Of a DNA stretch of 64,000 nt, positions 1 through 8,627 are shown piece by piece (positions within the stretch are counted from its first letter, which is position 1; every line of letters begins with the position of its first letter). The stretch is taken from positions 97,733-161,732 of the forward strand of contig JAKEHY010000020.1 of the NCBI GenBank assembly GCA_022614805.1, written 5' to 3'. This DNA comes from Candidatus Zixiibacteriota bacterium (GTDB lineage Bacteria > Zixibacteria > MSB-5A5 > DSPP01). The position numbers and the translations under genes are program-made. The notes beneath the pieces are model-generated. The model was given only the letters and a program-made list of their open reading frames with translations, ran no database searches and was not told the DNA's origin.

Positions 1-511
1 TACCCGGTGGCACCACGACCCGATAAAAGCCAACTGAATCGGTGTTGTCCCTGGGGGTAAAAATCCTTTCCTTGTTCGGAAGCTGGGTGAAATCCAAATC
101 CACCCCTAAAATGGGGGCACCCACGCTGTCGGTTACCGTGCCGGAAACGAAAAAACCAATTGGCAAAAACACGGTATCCATCAACCGGTGAGTGGATAAA
201 TCAACAAAAAATCGTTTTCCGACTAAGCGAGCACCGACAGGTGGTTTGAAGGATACGAAATAAATCCCGTCCGGAAGAATAACCTGATAGAAACCTCCTG
301 TTATAGTCTTATCACCGGTGATAAGGGATTCTGGGACTTCCGTTCCGGTGGCCGTGTCCTCAAAATCTAAGTTGACTTCCACTACCGGTTGTCGGTTACC
401 ATCAAATACATATCCCCTCATAATGACTTGTGTTTGGGCTGAAAGCTTAAGGTAAGATGTTAATAAAAAAACAATAATGAATAATACAAAGCGGGTGAAA
501 AAAGAATGCAT
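1..511 (-). CDS. Secreted carboxypeptidase-regulatory-like protein (3' end beyond window)
   Basis: An open frame starts at ATG 511-509 and runs off the left edge with no stop, giving about 170 residues. The N-terminus (MHSFFTRFVLFIIVFLLTS) is a clear signal peptide. It is followed by two tandem units of the type GYVFDGNRQPVVEVNLDFED and GTVTDSVGAPILGVDLDF, the pattern of carboxypeptidase regulatory-like (CarboxypepD_reg) beta-sandwich repeats. It begins 3 nt after the stop of the AlgE-like barrel gene, so it is probably the next gene of the same operon. No good Shine-Dalgarno is visible, which suggests translational coupling. The role is unknown; such domains usually form surface or outer-membrane-associated scaffolds. 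Confidence 0.7.
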   Translation of the reverse strand, partial: MHSFFTRFVLFIIVFLLTSYLKLSAQTQVIMRGYVFDGNRQPVVEVNLDFEDTATGTEVPESLITGDKTITGGFYQVILPDGIYFVSFKPPVGARLVGKRFFVDLSTHRLMDTVFLPIGFFVSGTVTDSVGAPILGVDLDFTQLPNKERIFTPRDNTDSVGFYRVVVPPG

Positions 512-514
512 AGC

Positions 515-2314
515 TTAAAATTCAATCCGTAAGTTAATCCGGTTCAAAATAGCGTTGTCGGGTGAAAAAGGCATAAAGGCCTCTCCGGGATTAAACAATC
601 CAAAACTATAAGCCAGATTAACACGCTGTAAGATTCTTTGAATGCCCAAAATGAAGTCCAGTTCCCATCCCAAATCTTTGGATAGTCCGGTGGGAATGGC
701 GGGCGGCGCGATTAACTCGGAACGCACATCGTTATCCAGCTGGTTTTGCCGGTAGGTGTGAAAGATGGCATCGAAGGAAACCTGCCGGTGCGGTCGAAAA
801 CCGGCACCTGCCGTTAGAATTTGAAGGTTGGCCAGCTCCGGGTCCAGCACCTCGCCGTAGTACTGGAAATTGGCAAAACCGCCAAACCGACCGGAGTTAT
901 CCTCGTAACCGGTCTGCCGAAACTCCTGCGAAATCGAATCTCCGCTTACCTTATCCCCAGAGCCGAGGGAATAGCCCAGGGTTAAGCTGGGCCGCAAGTG
1001 ATGATCGGTAGCTGCAAAGGTTGCCCCAAAATCAAGTGCGTATGCCTCCTGGTCGCGCTGTTTGTCGGTACCCCGCAGCAAGCCGGCTTGCAGCCAGCCT
1101 GTTATAAACCTTTTTGGGCGGCCGTAATAGGAAAGGCCCCAGTACACTGGTTCGCGGTTGCGGGCATCGGAGTCCCGGCGTTTCAGCATATAAACGTTGG
1201 CTTCGTTTTTGCCATCCGGGATAAAGCGAACCCGGAAAAGGAAATCATCCCAGGTACGGTATTTCTCATCCTGAAAGGGGAAAAGGGAGGGAAGAAAAGA
1301 AGCCTCCAGCACCACCGGTTGGGTTTCATAGAAGTAAAGCCGGACGGCGTCGAGGTATTCGTCGAATAGCCACTCCCGTTGATCCCGCACCCGCTGTTTG
1401 CCGACCATTAAAGCCGCCTTTCGTCCCGCCGGGGCGCGCAAAAGCAAGTATGCCTGGATGGCCTGAAATTCAAAGCGGGTCGACTCCGCCGTGGAGGGGC
1501 GGTTCGGGAACGTGCCAAAGGTGTACTTTTTCCGCAGCCGCAGTTGCAAAAAGCTCTGCACCTCCGGCGCCCAGTTGCCAGCCGCCTCCAGCCTTAGGGC
1601 CGGCTCGGTATCCTGATAGTCGTCCTTCTGAACTTCAGATAAAGTGTAGCGTTTCTCCAGACGAGTCGTCTGACGGTAGTCGCCGGAAAGAAGCAATTGG
1701 TCACCGACTCGGAGATGGGGAAAGTTGATTCCGCCCTCGTCGGCGGTCAGGTTGCCGAAAAGCTCGTTTTCCAAATAGCGCGCCGAGCCGTACAAATCGG
1801 TCTCCTCCGTCACCAAAATCTTCAAGCCGGATATTTCAATGGTGTCCGGCGGCTTGCTGTCAAAGATCAGCCGGGTAATCGTTCCTTTGATTTTGTCCGA
1901 CGCTTTGATTTCGTTCCAGTCGATTTTATCAGCCGTCCAAGTGCCTTGTTCACTCACATTACAGGTGATTTCCAGCCGCATTCCGTCTTTTAACGCTTGA
2001 ATTCCTACGGTACCCTCCCCTCGGGCCGGGAAAAGGGTTCTGGCTTCCACTTTTATTTTGAGGCCGAAAAGGACGAAAGAAGAATCCTTGCGGTCCAGCT
2101 TATCGATTGTCCCCCGCAGCTTGGGCCGGCGGGCCTTCGCCAGTTTTTCTACCGAGCGGGCGATGAATATTCCTTCCCCGCTCCAGCTACCGGAGACCTC
2201 CACCCCGTCCCCTTCTTTCAGCTTGGTGTACGGCCCGGCCTCCGTGCTTTTGCTCAGCCCAAGCGTTAGGGCGAAAACGGAAAACCACAGTATCGTCCGG
2301 TTTCTGTTCAACAT
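515..2314 (-). CDS. Outer-membrane barrel of the alginate-export type with N-terminal DUF5666-like region
   Basis: This 599-residue protein has a signal peptide (MLNRNRTILWFSVFALTLGL). Residues ~27-180 resemble DUF5666 and are clearly paralogous to the whole upstream gene product (shared KLRGxI, FVLFGxKIKV, DKIKGTxTRL, EISGLKIL). Residues ~195-599 look like an AlgE/alginate-export barrel, with the late signature SLGSGD, EFRQTGYEDN, FGGFANFQYYGE, an aromatic-rich strand pattern and a terminal Phe (INLRIEF) typical of outer-membrane proteins. An in-frame extension up to 2422 exists, but AAGGAGG sits just upstream of ATG 2314, so I chose that start. It directly follows the DUF5666-like gene and probably forms the outer-membrane exit for the product of the operon's glycosyltransferases. 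The substrate is not known. Confidence 0.78.
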   Translation of the reverse strand: MLNRNRTILWFSVFALTLGLSKSTEAGPYTKLKEGDGVEVSGSWSGEGIFIARSVEKLAKARRPKLRGTIDKLDRKDSSFVLFGLKIKVEARTLFPARGEGTVGIQALKDGMRLEITCNVSEQGTWTADKIDWNEIKASDKIKGTITRLIFDSKPPDTIEISGLKILVTEETDLYGSARYLENELFGNLTADEGGINFPHLRVGDQLLLSGDYRQTTRLEKRYTLSEVQKDDYQDTEPALRLEAAGNWAPEVQSFLQLRLRKKYTFGTFPNRPSTAESTRFEFQAIQAYLLLRAPAGRKAALMVGKQRVRDQREWLFDEYLDAVRLYFYETQPVVLEASFLPSLFPFQDEKYRTWDDFLFRVRFIPDGKNEANVYMLKRRDSDARNREPVYWGLSYYGRPKRFITGWLQAGLLRGTDKQRDQEAYALDFGATFAATDHHLRPSLTLGYSLGSGDKVSGDSISQEFRQTGYEDNSGRFGGFANFQYYGEVLDPELANLQILTAGAGFRPHRQVSFDAIFHTYRQNQLDNDVRSELIAPPAIPTGLSKDLGWELDFILGIQRILQRVNLAYSFGLFNPGEAFMPFSPDNAILNRINLRIEF

Positions 2315-2949
2315 CAATCCCTCCTTGTGCTGGTTTTTGTAAGCCGCAGTTCCATTATAGGAGAAACAGCAGCGGCGCTTTGCTGTGACCCGGGCGTTAA
2401 GGCTGGTGTCTCCGTCCCCCACGGCCCAAAGAGGTCGGTGCCTTCCACCACCAGTATCTTGAGCCCGGAGATTTCAAAGGTATCCGGCGGGGTCCCGTCG
2501 AAGGCCAAGCGGGTGACCGTCCCTTTGATTTTATCCGAGGGCTTCAGTTTGCCGGTTTCAATTTTCCTGGCTATCCAGTTTCCGAACTCATCCACGCGCG
2601 AAGTCACCTCCACACGCATTTTAGCTTTGAAGTTTTCAAAGCGCACGGCCTGCCCGCCGTTGTCCATAAATTCGGTTTTGTCGTCCACCTTGATTTTCAC
2701 CCCGAACAGAACAAAGCTTTTCTCCGGCGTCAAAATTTTGACGATGGCCCCGCGCAGCTTGGGGCGGCGGGGGTCCGGCAGCTTTTCGATGTCGTCGGCC
2801 ACAAAAACGCCGGCTTTTTTGTCCCATTCGCCGTCTACCTCCACGGCGTCGCCGATTTTCAGCTTCATATACTCCGGTTTAGGAGAGGCAGACGCCGGCA
2901 CGCTTGAAAAAAGCAGGAACGGCAGTACAGAAAACAGCATTTTACGCAT
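2314..2949 (-). CDS. Secreted DUF5666-like protein
   Basis: This 211-residue protein has a signal peptide (MRKMLFSVLPFLLFSSVPASA) followed by about 150 residues of two OB-like beta repeats, the first KLKIGDAVEVDGEW... and the second KIKGTVTRLAFDG...EISGLKIL. That matches what I know as DUF5666 (function unknown). It is a close paralogue of the N-terminal region of the downstream barrel protein. The start ATG overlaps the stop of the upstream kinase-fold gene by 8 nt and has an AAGAGGAGA ribosome site. It presumably works in the periplasm with the barrel. The C-terminal ~30 residues are low-complexity and diverge. Confidence 0.72.
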   Translation of the reverse strand: MRKMLFSVLPFLLFSSVPASASPKPEYMKLKIGDAVEVDGEWDKKAGVFVADDIEKLPDPRRPKLRGAIVKILTPEKSFVLFGVKIKVDDKTEFMDNGGQAVRFENFKAKMRVEVTSRVDEFGNWIARKIETGKLKPSDKIKGTVTRLAFDGTPPDTFEISGLKILVVEGTDLFGPWGTETPALTPGSQQSAAAVSPIMELRLTKTSTRRD

Positions 2950-4249
2950 TAGATTCTCCTCTTGGGGTTTTCTTCGATTGTTCCAAAAGTGGAATGGCCA
3001 GCTTTTTCCAGCGCGGGCGGAGGGAATACAGACAGGCCAGCCGCAAAAGACTTGCGGCCTCCCACCAGGTGGTCCTTTTTTGAAAATTTTTTCCGGTCAT
3101 CGGGCTTTTGCTTGGATGATAAGCTTCAAGAAAATTCGTTCGAGCTTGCCCTACGATTTTTTCCGGAAGCGAATGCTGCTTGCCGCGCAAAATAAGGTGG
3201 GCCAAAAAATTCCCCACATCCTGGGCCGGGTCCCCCCGCGACAGGGCGTCTGTGTCCAAAAGGGTCGTTCGATTTGAACCGGCCAAAAGCTGTTTGTCGT
3301 AAAAGTCGCGATGCAACGGCGCAAATTCTTTTTCTTCCATGGCCGGACGGCTGCTTTCAAGTTTTTTCCAAACTTCGTGAACGTTTTCCTGCAACGCCGG
3401 ATAAATTCGGGCGGTTTCAAAGGCAAGGTCTTTAAGCTCGGACAGGGCTTCCTCGATAGTGTAGAGCGAAAGGTTTTGGAGTTTTGCCGAATGGAGCTTT
3501 TGCAGCGCCAACCCGGCCGAGCGGCAGCCGGGAATGAAACGCTCCGTTTCAATTAAATCGTGCAGGGAGGAGTCGGCAATCGCTTCCAGCCACAAAACCC
3601 CTTCCGAAGTGGCGGTAACCGGATGGGGTACGCGGATATTCTCTTTACTTGAGGCGCCAAAGCCGTTTTCTTCGAGGGTTCGGAGCTGCTCAAAAAGCCC
3701 GGCGGCTTTTTCCGACCGCACCAACTTGGCTACTAAAGAAAGGGTGCGTCCGTGTTCGCTTACGCTTATGTTCAAAATTCCCCGCCGTTCAAGCCGGTAT
3801 CCCAAAACGTCCACTTTCACTACCTGCGCTGTGCCGTTTAAGCCAAGGGTTTGGGTCAGGGGCTGCAAAAGACCGGGGCCGGGCGCCGGATCGAAGAATT
3901 GCGCCAGCGTCTTGATCTTCGGATCGAAGGGAAAAACCGGAACTACCAGCCGGATGTTGGCAACAAAAAAGGCGTTCGGCTCCTTGGCGTAGGCCGGAAT
4001 CATTTCGGAAGGGGATAGAAGCCGTCCGAAGAAAATCCGGGGTTGGTGGCCGTGCTCGTCCACCGTCGAAAAGCGGTACTGAATGAGAAATTTTCCTTCA
4101 CCCTTGGGAATGACTCTTGGAATGTGAAAGTTTGCAATTTCCACCGTACGGCCCCAGAGACGGGAGAGCGGGGCCTGAAAAATCGGCGGCATTACGGCTT
4201 CGTCCGTAGCCGCCGCCAGGTGGGAATAGGCCGGGCTCGGTTTCAGCAT
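2942..4249 (-). CDS. APH-fold phosphotransferase-like protein (copy 2)
   Basis: A protein of about 435 residues from ATG 4249, with no signal peptide. It has the aminoglycoside-phosphotransferase/choline-kinase fold signature: APLHRDFYDKQLL (catalytic-loop Asp) and TTLLDTDALSRGDPAQDVGNF (metal-binding DxD region) near residues 340-375. The loop Asn of the usual HxDxxxxN is replaced by Gln. I prefer the start at 4249 because ATGCTGA overlaps the stop of the preceding kinase gene; a longer in-frame reading to 4360 lies inside that gene. Tandem with another APH-like gene inside a glycan operon, it is more likely a sugar or lipid-precursor kinase than a resistance gene. That function is inference. 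Confidence 0.65.
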   Translation of the reverse strand: MLKPSPAYSHLAAATDEAVMPPIFQAPLSRLWGRTVEIANFHIPRVIPKGEGKFLIQYRFSTVDEHGHQPRIFFGRLLSPSEMIPAYAKEPNAFFVANIRLVVPVFPFDPKIKTLAQFFDPAPGPGLLQPLTQTLGLNGTAQVVKVDVLGYRLERRGILNISVSEHGRTLSLVAKLVRSEKAAGLFEQLRTLEENGFGASSKENIRVPHPVTATSEGVLWLEAIADSSLHDLIETERFIPGCRSAGLALQKLHSAKLQNLSLYTIEEALSELKDLAFETARIYPALQENVHEVWKKLESSRPAMEEKEFAPLHRDFYDKQLLAGSNRTTLLDTDALSRGDPAQDVGNFLAHLILRGKQHSLPEKIVGQARTNFLEAYHPSKSPMTGKNFQKRTTWWEAASLLRLACLYSLRPRWKKLAIPLLEQSKKTPRGESNA

Positions 4250-5643
4250 AAGATTTCCTCGACGGCCTGCAAAATTTCTCTCGTCTTTTCCGGCCAGCCG
4301 GCATCCAAACGGCGAAAGGGGGAAACCGACAGAAAGAAAAGCGAAAGGGCCGTCCACCACTTGAGCTCTTCCATTTCGACTTCTACTTTCGCCCAGTCCG
4401 CGTACGCTTCCGCCCAGCGCTGGGCCAACTCTCCAGTTTTAGGTAGTCGGTTTTCAAGTTCGAGCAATCGGAGGTGGGCGGCAAAATTCCCCACGTCGGC
4501 CAACGAGTTTCCCGTGTGGCTGCGGTCGAAATCGAGAAAGCCGACTTTCTCCCCGTCGATGAGCACCTGCCCGTAGTAGAAATCTCCGTGTACAAAACTT
4601 AATTCAAGTTTGCTTTCCGGTATTTGATTTTCCAACCTTTCACGGACTTTTGTAATCTGGCCGGCGTCCTCCGGCAAAAGCGCGCCAAGCATTTTTTCGG
4701 TTTCGCTGGCTTCAACCAAAAAATCCCGGGGACGCCAGACGGAGAGCTTTTCATCAAACTGCCTGTGCAAACCGGCCAAAGCCGCGGCCGTGCGCTCGAT
4801 GACGGAAGCGGCCGCCTCTGTTGTAAGCAATTCCAAAAGGGGTTTGCCGGCCAGAGCTTCCATAAGTAATATCCGGCGTTCCGGCTCATAGCTGTAAGGT
4901 GTGGGAACGACCGGAAGGCCTTGGTTGGATACGTTTTTCTTCAAAACTTGCATTCGGCGGAACACCTCTTCTCCCTGATTTTCTCCATACACCCGCCAGT
5001 ACACTTCCACGTTCCGTTTTTCTTCCGTTTGGTGATGAATGGCCTTCGTTTCCGAACGGAAAACCGCCCGACGCTCCGGCTTGTAGCGTATCAACTCTGT
5101 ATTCAAACGCTTGTCCGACAGTCGCCATTGGTCAGACGGATAAGCAGAAAGATTTTCGTAGAGAAACCGCTGCAGTTTTTTCGGCTCCTCCAAAATACGC
5201 AGCACGTCCAAAACGGCGTCGTTGGGAAAGGCGAAAAGCAAAGCGCATGCTTCGTCCCAGCGTGCAACCGAAGGGCCAAACGGCACATCCACCCAGCGGT
5301 GGTTTTCGGCCTTGGTGGCCGATAAAAGATATCCGTTGGTGGTCGTCCCCTTGGCGTAAAAGATGACGGGCTCCCGCTCTCCTGTTTCGGAATTTTTCCT
5401 CGCGAACTCGTAGGCCACAATACAGCTCGTTTTCGGCTTGTAACGCAAATAGAAGATGCGGCCCTCCTCCACTTCGGCGCCAGCGGCACAAAGCGCCTCC
5501 CGGGCTTTGGCCGCGTCCAAAAGCAGCGGCAGGCCGGTTAAAACTTCATCCGGCGGCAGGGGGATGCTACTCACCGGCGACGGAAGCGGACTCGAATAAA
5601 TTTCGCTTTTCATTCTGGGTAAGCCACTCCTCGTAGAAAACAA
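4243..5643 (-). CDS. APH-fold phosphotransferase-like protein (copy 1)
   Basis: A protein of about 466 residues with the aminoglycoside-phosphotransferase fold. It has an N-lobe with FYLRYKPKTSCIVAYEF and, in the C-lobe, LSFVHGDFYYGQVLIDG (catalytic Asp) followed by VGFLDFDRSHTGNSLADVGNF (metal site). As in its neighbour, the loop Asn is Gln. The start is ambiguous: TTG 5643 has AAGGGGAG at good spacing, while ATG 5613 has only a distant GAGGAG. Both overlap the 3' end of the ABC exporter gene. The two APH-like genes are diverged paralogues and lie between the exporter and the DUF5666-like/barrel genes. The substrate is unknown; a glycan or lipid carrier intermediate is a reasonable guess. 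Confidence 0.65.
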   Translation of the reverse strand: MFSTRSGLPRMKSEIYSSPLPSPVSSIPLPPDEVLTGLPLLLDAAKAREALCAAGAEVEEGRIFYLRYKPKTSCIVAYEFARKNSETGEREPVIFYAKGTTTNGYLLSATKAENHRWVDVPFGPSVARWDEACALLFAFPNDAVLDVLRILEEPKKLQRFLYENLSAYPSDQWRLSDKRLNTELIRYKPERRAVFRSETKAIHHQTEEKRNVEVYWRVYGENQGEEVFRRMQVLKKNVSNQGLPVVPTPYSYEPERRILLMEALAGKPLLELLTTEAAASVIERTAAALAGLHRQFDEKLSVWRPRDFLVEASETEKMLGALLPEDAGQITKVRERLENQIPESKLELSFVHGDFYYGQVLIDGEKVGFLDFDRSHTGNSLADVGNFAAHLRLLELENRLPKTGELAQRWAEAYADWAKVEVEMEELKWWTALSLFFLSVSPFRRLDAGWPEKTREILQAVEEILC

Positions 5644-7432
5644 AAAATCTCCCCTTTTTATTCAACAATTCCTGCACCGTTCCTTTTTCCACTACCCGTC
5701 CCTCCTCCAGGTAAACCACCCGGTCGGCCAGATTCAAAAAGTTCAGCCGGTGGGTTATCAAAAGCAGCGTCCGGCCTTCTTTTAACGCGGCCAAAGCATC
5801 CTCGGCCACTTTTTCGGCCTGGGGGTCGAGCCCCGTGGCCGGTTCGTCAAAAATCATGATTTTTGAATCGCGTAACGCGGCCCGGGCAAAGGTGATACGC
5901 TGGCGCTGGCCACCGGAGAGGGTCTGGCCCCCTTCTCCCACCAACGTGTTATACCCTTCCGGCAGATTGCGGATAAATTCGTCGGCTCCAACCTTGCGGG
6001 CGGCTGCGGCTATTTCCTCAAAACCCGCCATGGGATTGCCAAAAGCGATGTTTTCCAGAATCGACGTGCGGAATAGAAACGCCTCCTGTGAAAGGGAGGT
6101 GATCCGCTTGCGCAGCGATTTGATTCGGTAGTCTCCTATCGGTGTCCCATCGATGTAAATAGTTCCCGAAGCCGGTTCATAAAGCCGCAAAATCAGCTTG
6201 GCTATTGTCGATTTTCCTGCGCCGCTCGGGCCGATGATAGCGGTGGTTTTTCCGGCCGGCAAAGAGAAGCTCACCTCCTCGAGCGCTGGCTGTCCGGGCT
6301 GGTAGGCAAAGCGGACCTTATCGAACCGAATTTCCCCTTTTATATCCCGGGCGGAAATCGCTTCCGGCTTGTCGGTGACCTCCGGCTGGATGTGCAAAAT
6401 CTCCAGAATCCGCTCCCCGCAAACGGTGGCCTTGGCCGTGCGGGAGGAAAGCTGTGCCACGTCCCGCAGCGGTCTGTAGGCGGTACGCAGATAGGAAAGA
6501 AAAATCAAAAGATTGCCGGCGGTAAGCTGCCCCGCCAAAACCTCCTTTACGCCGAAAAATAAAACCAGAACCGTTCCCAGAGCGGTCAAAACATCCACCC
6601 AGCGGGAATAGGCGGCTTCCAAGCGAGTGGCTTTGAGACCGGCCTTGACATCGGAAGAAACTGATTTCCCCAAAAGTTTTTCGTGCCATTTTTCCCGGCC
6701 AAAGACCTTGGTCACGCTGATGCCGGAAACCCCTTCATAGGCGGCGGCAGAAAGCTGCCCCTCCTTTTTGCGCGCCCGGCGGGAGGCCTCCTTCAACTTG
6801 GTGGAAAAACGCAGGGTGGTCAAAAACAGAAAAGGCATTACAGCAAAAGCCAGCAAAGTCAGCTTCCAGTTCATATAGAACATCAAGCCGAGCATTCCAA
6901 AAACGATGAAAATCCGGCTCCCCAGAGTGATGAAAATCGAAGTTAAAAGTTCCTTCAGGAGGTTGATGTCTCCCGTCAGGCGCATCATCAGCTCGCCGGT
7001 CTGGCGGTAGTCGTGGTAGCTCTGGGGGAGGCGCTGAATGTGGGAAAAAAGCTCCAGCCGGATGGCGCCGGTCACCTTTTGACCGGCCGAGGCAAAAAGC
7101 ACGTTCTGGGCGTAAGAAAATAAAGCTCCAAAAACTGCGAGCAGAATTACCCCTCCGGCGGCCAGAAGTAAAACGGTTATCGGGTCCCATTGGGTCAGGG
7201 GTACCAGAAAGTTCCAGTCCCGCTGGGCCCGGGATGGAATCAGGATGTAATCAAAGACAATCTTGAGAGGCCAGGGCCGAGCCAGCTCCACCAATGCCAG
7301 ACCCAAAAGGGAGGCTCCGCCCAAAGCCAGGTTTTTTTTATGAGACCTTAAGTGTTTTCCAAAATGGTGGAAGATCCGGGACAAGCCGGCCCAATCAATA
7401 CGGGCAAACGGAGATTTGAATTTTACGGCCAT
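5567..7432 (-). CDS. ABC exporter, fused membrane and ATPase domains (MsbA/PglK-like)
   Basis: This 621-residue protein has a type I exporter membrane domain (about six helices, residues ~30-330) followed by an ATPase domain. Walker A GPSGAGKST is near residue 400, the signature LSGGQRQR near 505, Walker B IMIFDEPATGLD near 522, and the switch His in LLITHRL. Length and order match homodimeric lipid or lipid-linked-glycan flippases. It starts 1 nt after the stop of a GT4 gene, and its end overlaps the first APH-like gene. In this setting it most likely moves the operon's glycoconjugate across the inner membrane. No Wzx/Wzy or Wzm-type genes are present in the window. Confidence 0.88.
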   Translation of the reverse strand: MAVKFKSPFARIDWAGLSRIFHHFGKHLRSHKKNLALGGASLLGLALVELARPWPLKIVFDYILIPSRAQRDWNFLVPLTQWDPITVLLLAAGGVILLAVFGALFSYAQNVLFASAGQKVTGAIRLELFSHIQRLPQSYHDYRQTGELMMRLTGDINLLKELLTSIFITLGSRIFIVFGMLGLMFYMNWKLTLLAFAVMPFLFLTTLRFSTKLKEASRRARKKEGQLSAAAYEGVSGISVTKVFGREKWHEKLLGKSVSSDVKAGLKATRLEAAYSRWVDVLTALGTVLVLFFGVKEVLAGQLTAGNLLIFLSYLRTAYRPLRDVAQLSSRTAKATVCGERILEILHIQPEVTDKPEAISARDIKGEIRFDKVRFAYQPGQPALEEVSFSLPAGKTTAIIGPSGAGKSTIAKLILRLYEPASGTIYIDGTPIGDYRIKSLRKRITSLSQEAFLFRTSILENIAFGNPMAGFEEIAAAARKVGADEFIRNLPEGYNTLVGEGGQTLSGGQRQRITFARAALRDSKIMIFDEPATGLDPQAEKVAEDALAALKEGRTLLLITHRLNFLNLADRVVYLEEGRVVEKGTVQELLNKKGRFFVFYEEWLTQNEKRNLFESASVAGE

Positions 7433-7433
7433 A

Positions 7434-8627
7434 TTATTTTTTATCCATCAACGATTCGAAAATTTCCTGGATGGTGTGCAGACGGTTTTTCCAGGTATGT
7501 TTCACTTTGACCATCTTCTGCGCCTGCTTTCCCAACTTTTCGCCCAACGTACGGTCGGATTTTAATCGGAACAGGGCGGAGGCCAACGCCTCGGGGTCTT
7601 CCGGCGGAACCAAAAGGGCGTTCTTTTCATTTTCCAGAATTTCCGCCACCTGCCCGATTCGGGAAGCCACAATCGGGCGCCCGGCGGCCATATACTCAAA
7701 AATCTTAAGCGGCGAGAAGTAAAAGCCGTCCATATGGGGATAAGGGGCCACCAAAGCGTCCAAGGTTCTCAAAGTTCTTGGAATTTCCTCGAAATCGATG
7801 ACGCCGGTAAAGGCGACCCGGCTATGAATTCCCAGCTTATGGGCCAGTTTCTCCAAGGAAGGGCGCAGGGGCCCGTCCCCCACAATTTTCAGTTCGAAAT
7901 TCTGGTCTTCCGGCAAGCGGCGAAACGCTTCCAGCAAGAATTCCAGCCCGTGCCAAGGTTTCAAGCTGCCTACAAACCCGACTGTAAATTTACCTTCTCC
8001 ATGTTTTCCCGGCGCTCCATTGGCGGCGCGCACGGCAAGGAAAGGCCGAATGTCCACCCCGTTGGGTACTACCGTAACGGATGCGCTCGGCGCAACGGAG
8101 TGAATGTATTCCTTGACCGCCTCAGAGACCGCCACGAGGTGACCGGCGTTGGAAAAAAGATATCCTTCCACGGCCTTCGCCAACGGCTCCAGCATCAACT
8201 GCCGGTGGGTCTTCGCCTCTTCCACCATCGGCGAGTTAACTTCCAAAACGAAGGGAAATTTGTTATCTTTCGCCCAGGAAAGTCCAGCTATCCCAAAAAG
8301 TGAATAGCGTTCATAAATTAAGTCAAACTTTTTAGCCGGGATTTTCTTCAAAAGCTTTTTCAACCCAAAGTTTCGGGCAAACGCCCTGGTTTCAGCCAGA
8401 AGATGGAACTGTTCCGGAATCTCCTGATGGAAGAAGTCGATTCCCATTTTCGGCAGTTCATACACATCCTTTGTCTTACGGCGCGAATCCCCCAGCCGCG
8501 CCACCGCTGTCGTTACTTTATGCCCGGCCTCTTTGAGCGCTTTGGTAAACTCCCGGATGTGGATGGAAGCTCCTTTCATTCCCCAAAAAGGAATACCGGA
8601 GTCAAACGATAGATACAGAATTCTCAT
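7434..8627 (-). CDS. Glycosyltransferase family 4
   Basis: This 397-residue cytoplasmic protein has a two-Rossmann GT-B architecture. The N-terminal domain opens with MRILYLSFDSGIPFWGMKGASIHIREF, where the GASIHI segment is the usual acceptor-side glycine-rich loop. The C-terminal donor domain has VGSLKPWHGLEFLLEAF and the acidic motif FYFSPLKIFEYMAAGRPIVAS, which holds the conserved Glu of retaining GT4 enzymes. It overlaps the upstream GT4 gene by ATGA and is one nucleotide from the exporter. It transfers a nucleotide-activated sugar during glycan assembly; sugar specificity cannot be read from sequence. Confidence 0.86.
   Translation of the reverse strand: MRILYLSFDSGIPFWGMKGASIHIREFTKALKEAGHKVTTAVARLGDSRRKTKDVYELPKMGIDFFHQEIPEQFHLLAETRAFARNFGLKKLLKKIPAKKFDLIYERYSLFGIAGLSWAKDNKFPFVLEVNSPMVEEAKTHRQLMLEPLAKAVEGYLFSNAGHLVAVSEAVKEYIHSVAPSASVTVVPNGVDIRPFLAVRAANGAPGKHGEGKFTVGFVGSLKPWHGLEFLLEAFRRLPEDQNFELKIVGDGPLRPSLEKLAHKLGIHSRVAFTGVIDFEEIPRTLRTLDALVAPYPHMDGFYFSPLKIFEYMAAGRPIVASRIGQVAEILENEKNALLVPPEDPEALASALFRLKSDRTLGEKLGKQAQKMVKVKHTWKNRLHTIQEIFESLMDKK

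Noticed and set aside
2942-5643. APH-like genes as antibiotic resistance determinants
   Set aside because: They are embedded in a glycan operon with coupled translation, are longer than typical APH enzymes and show no mobile context.
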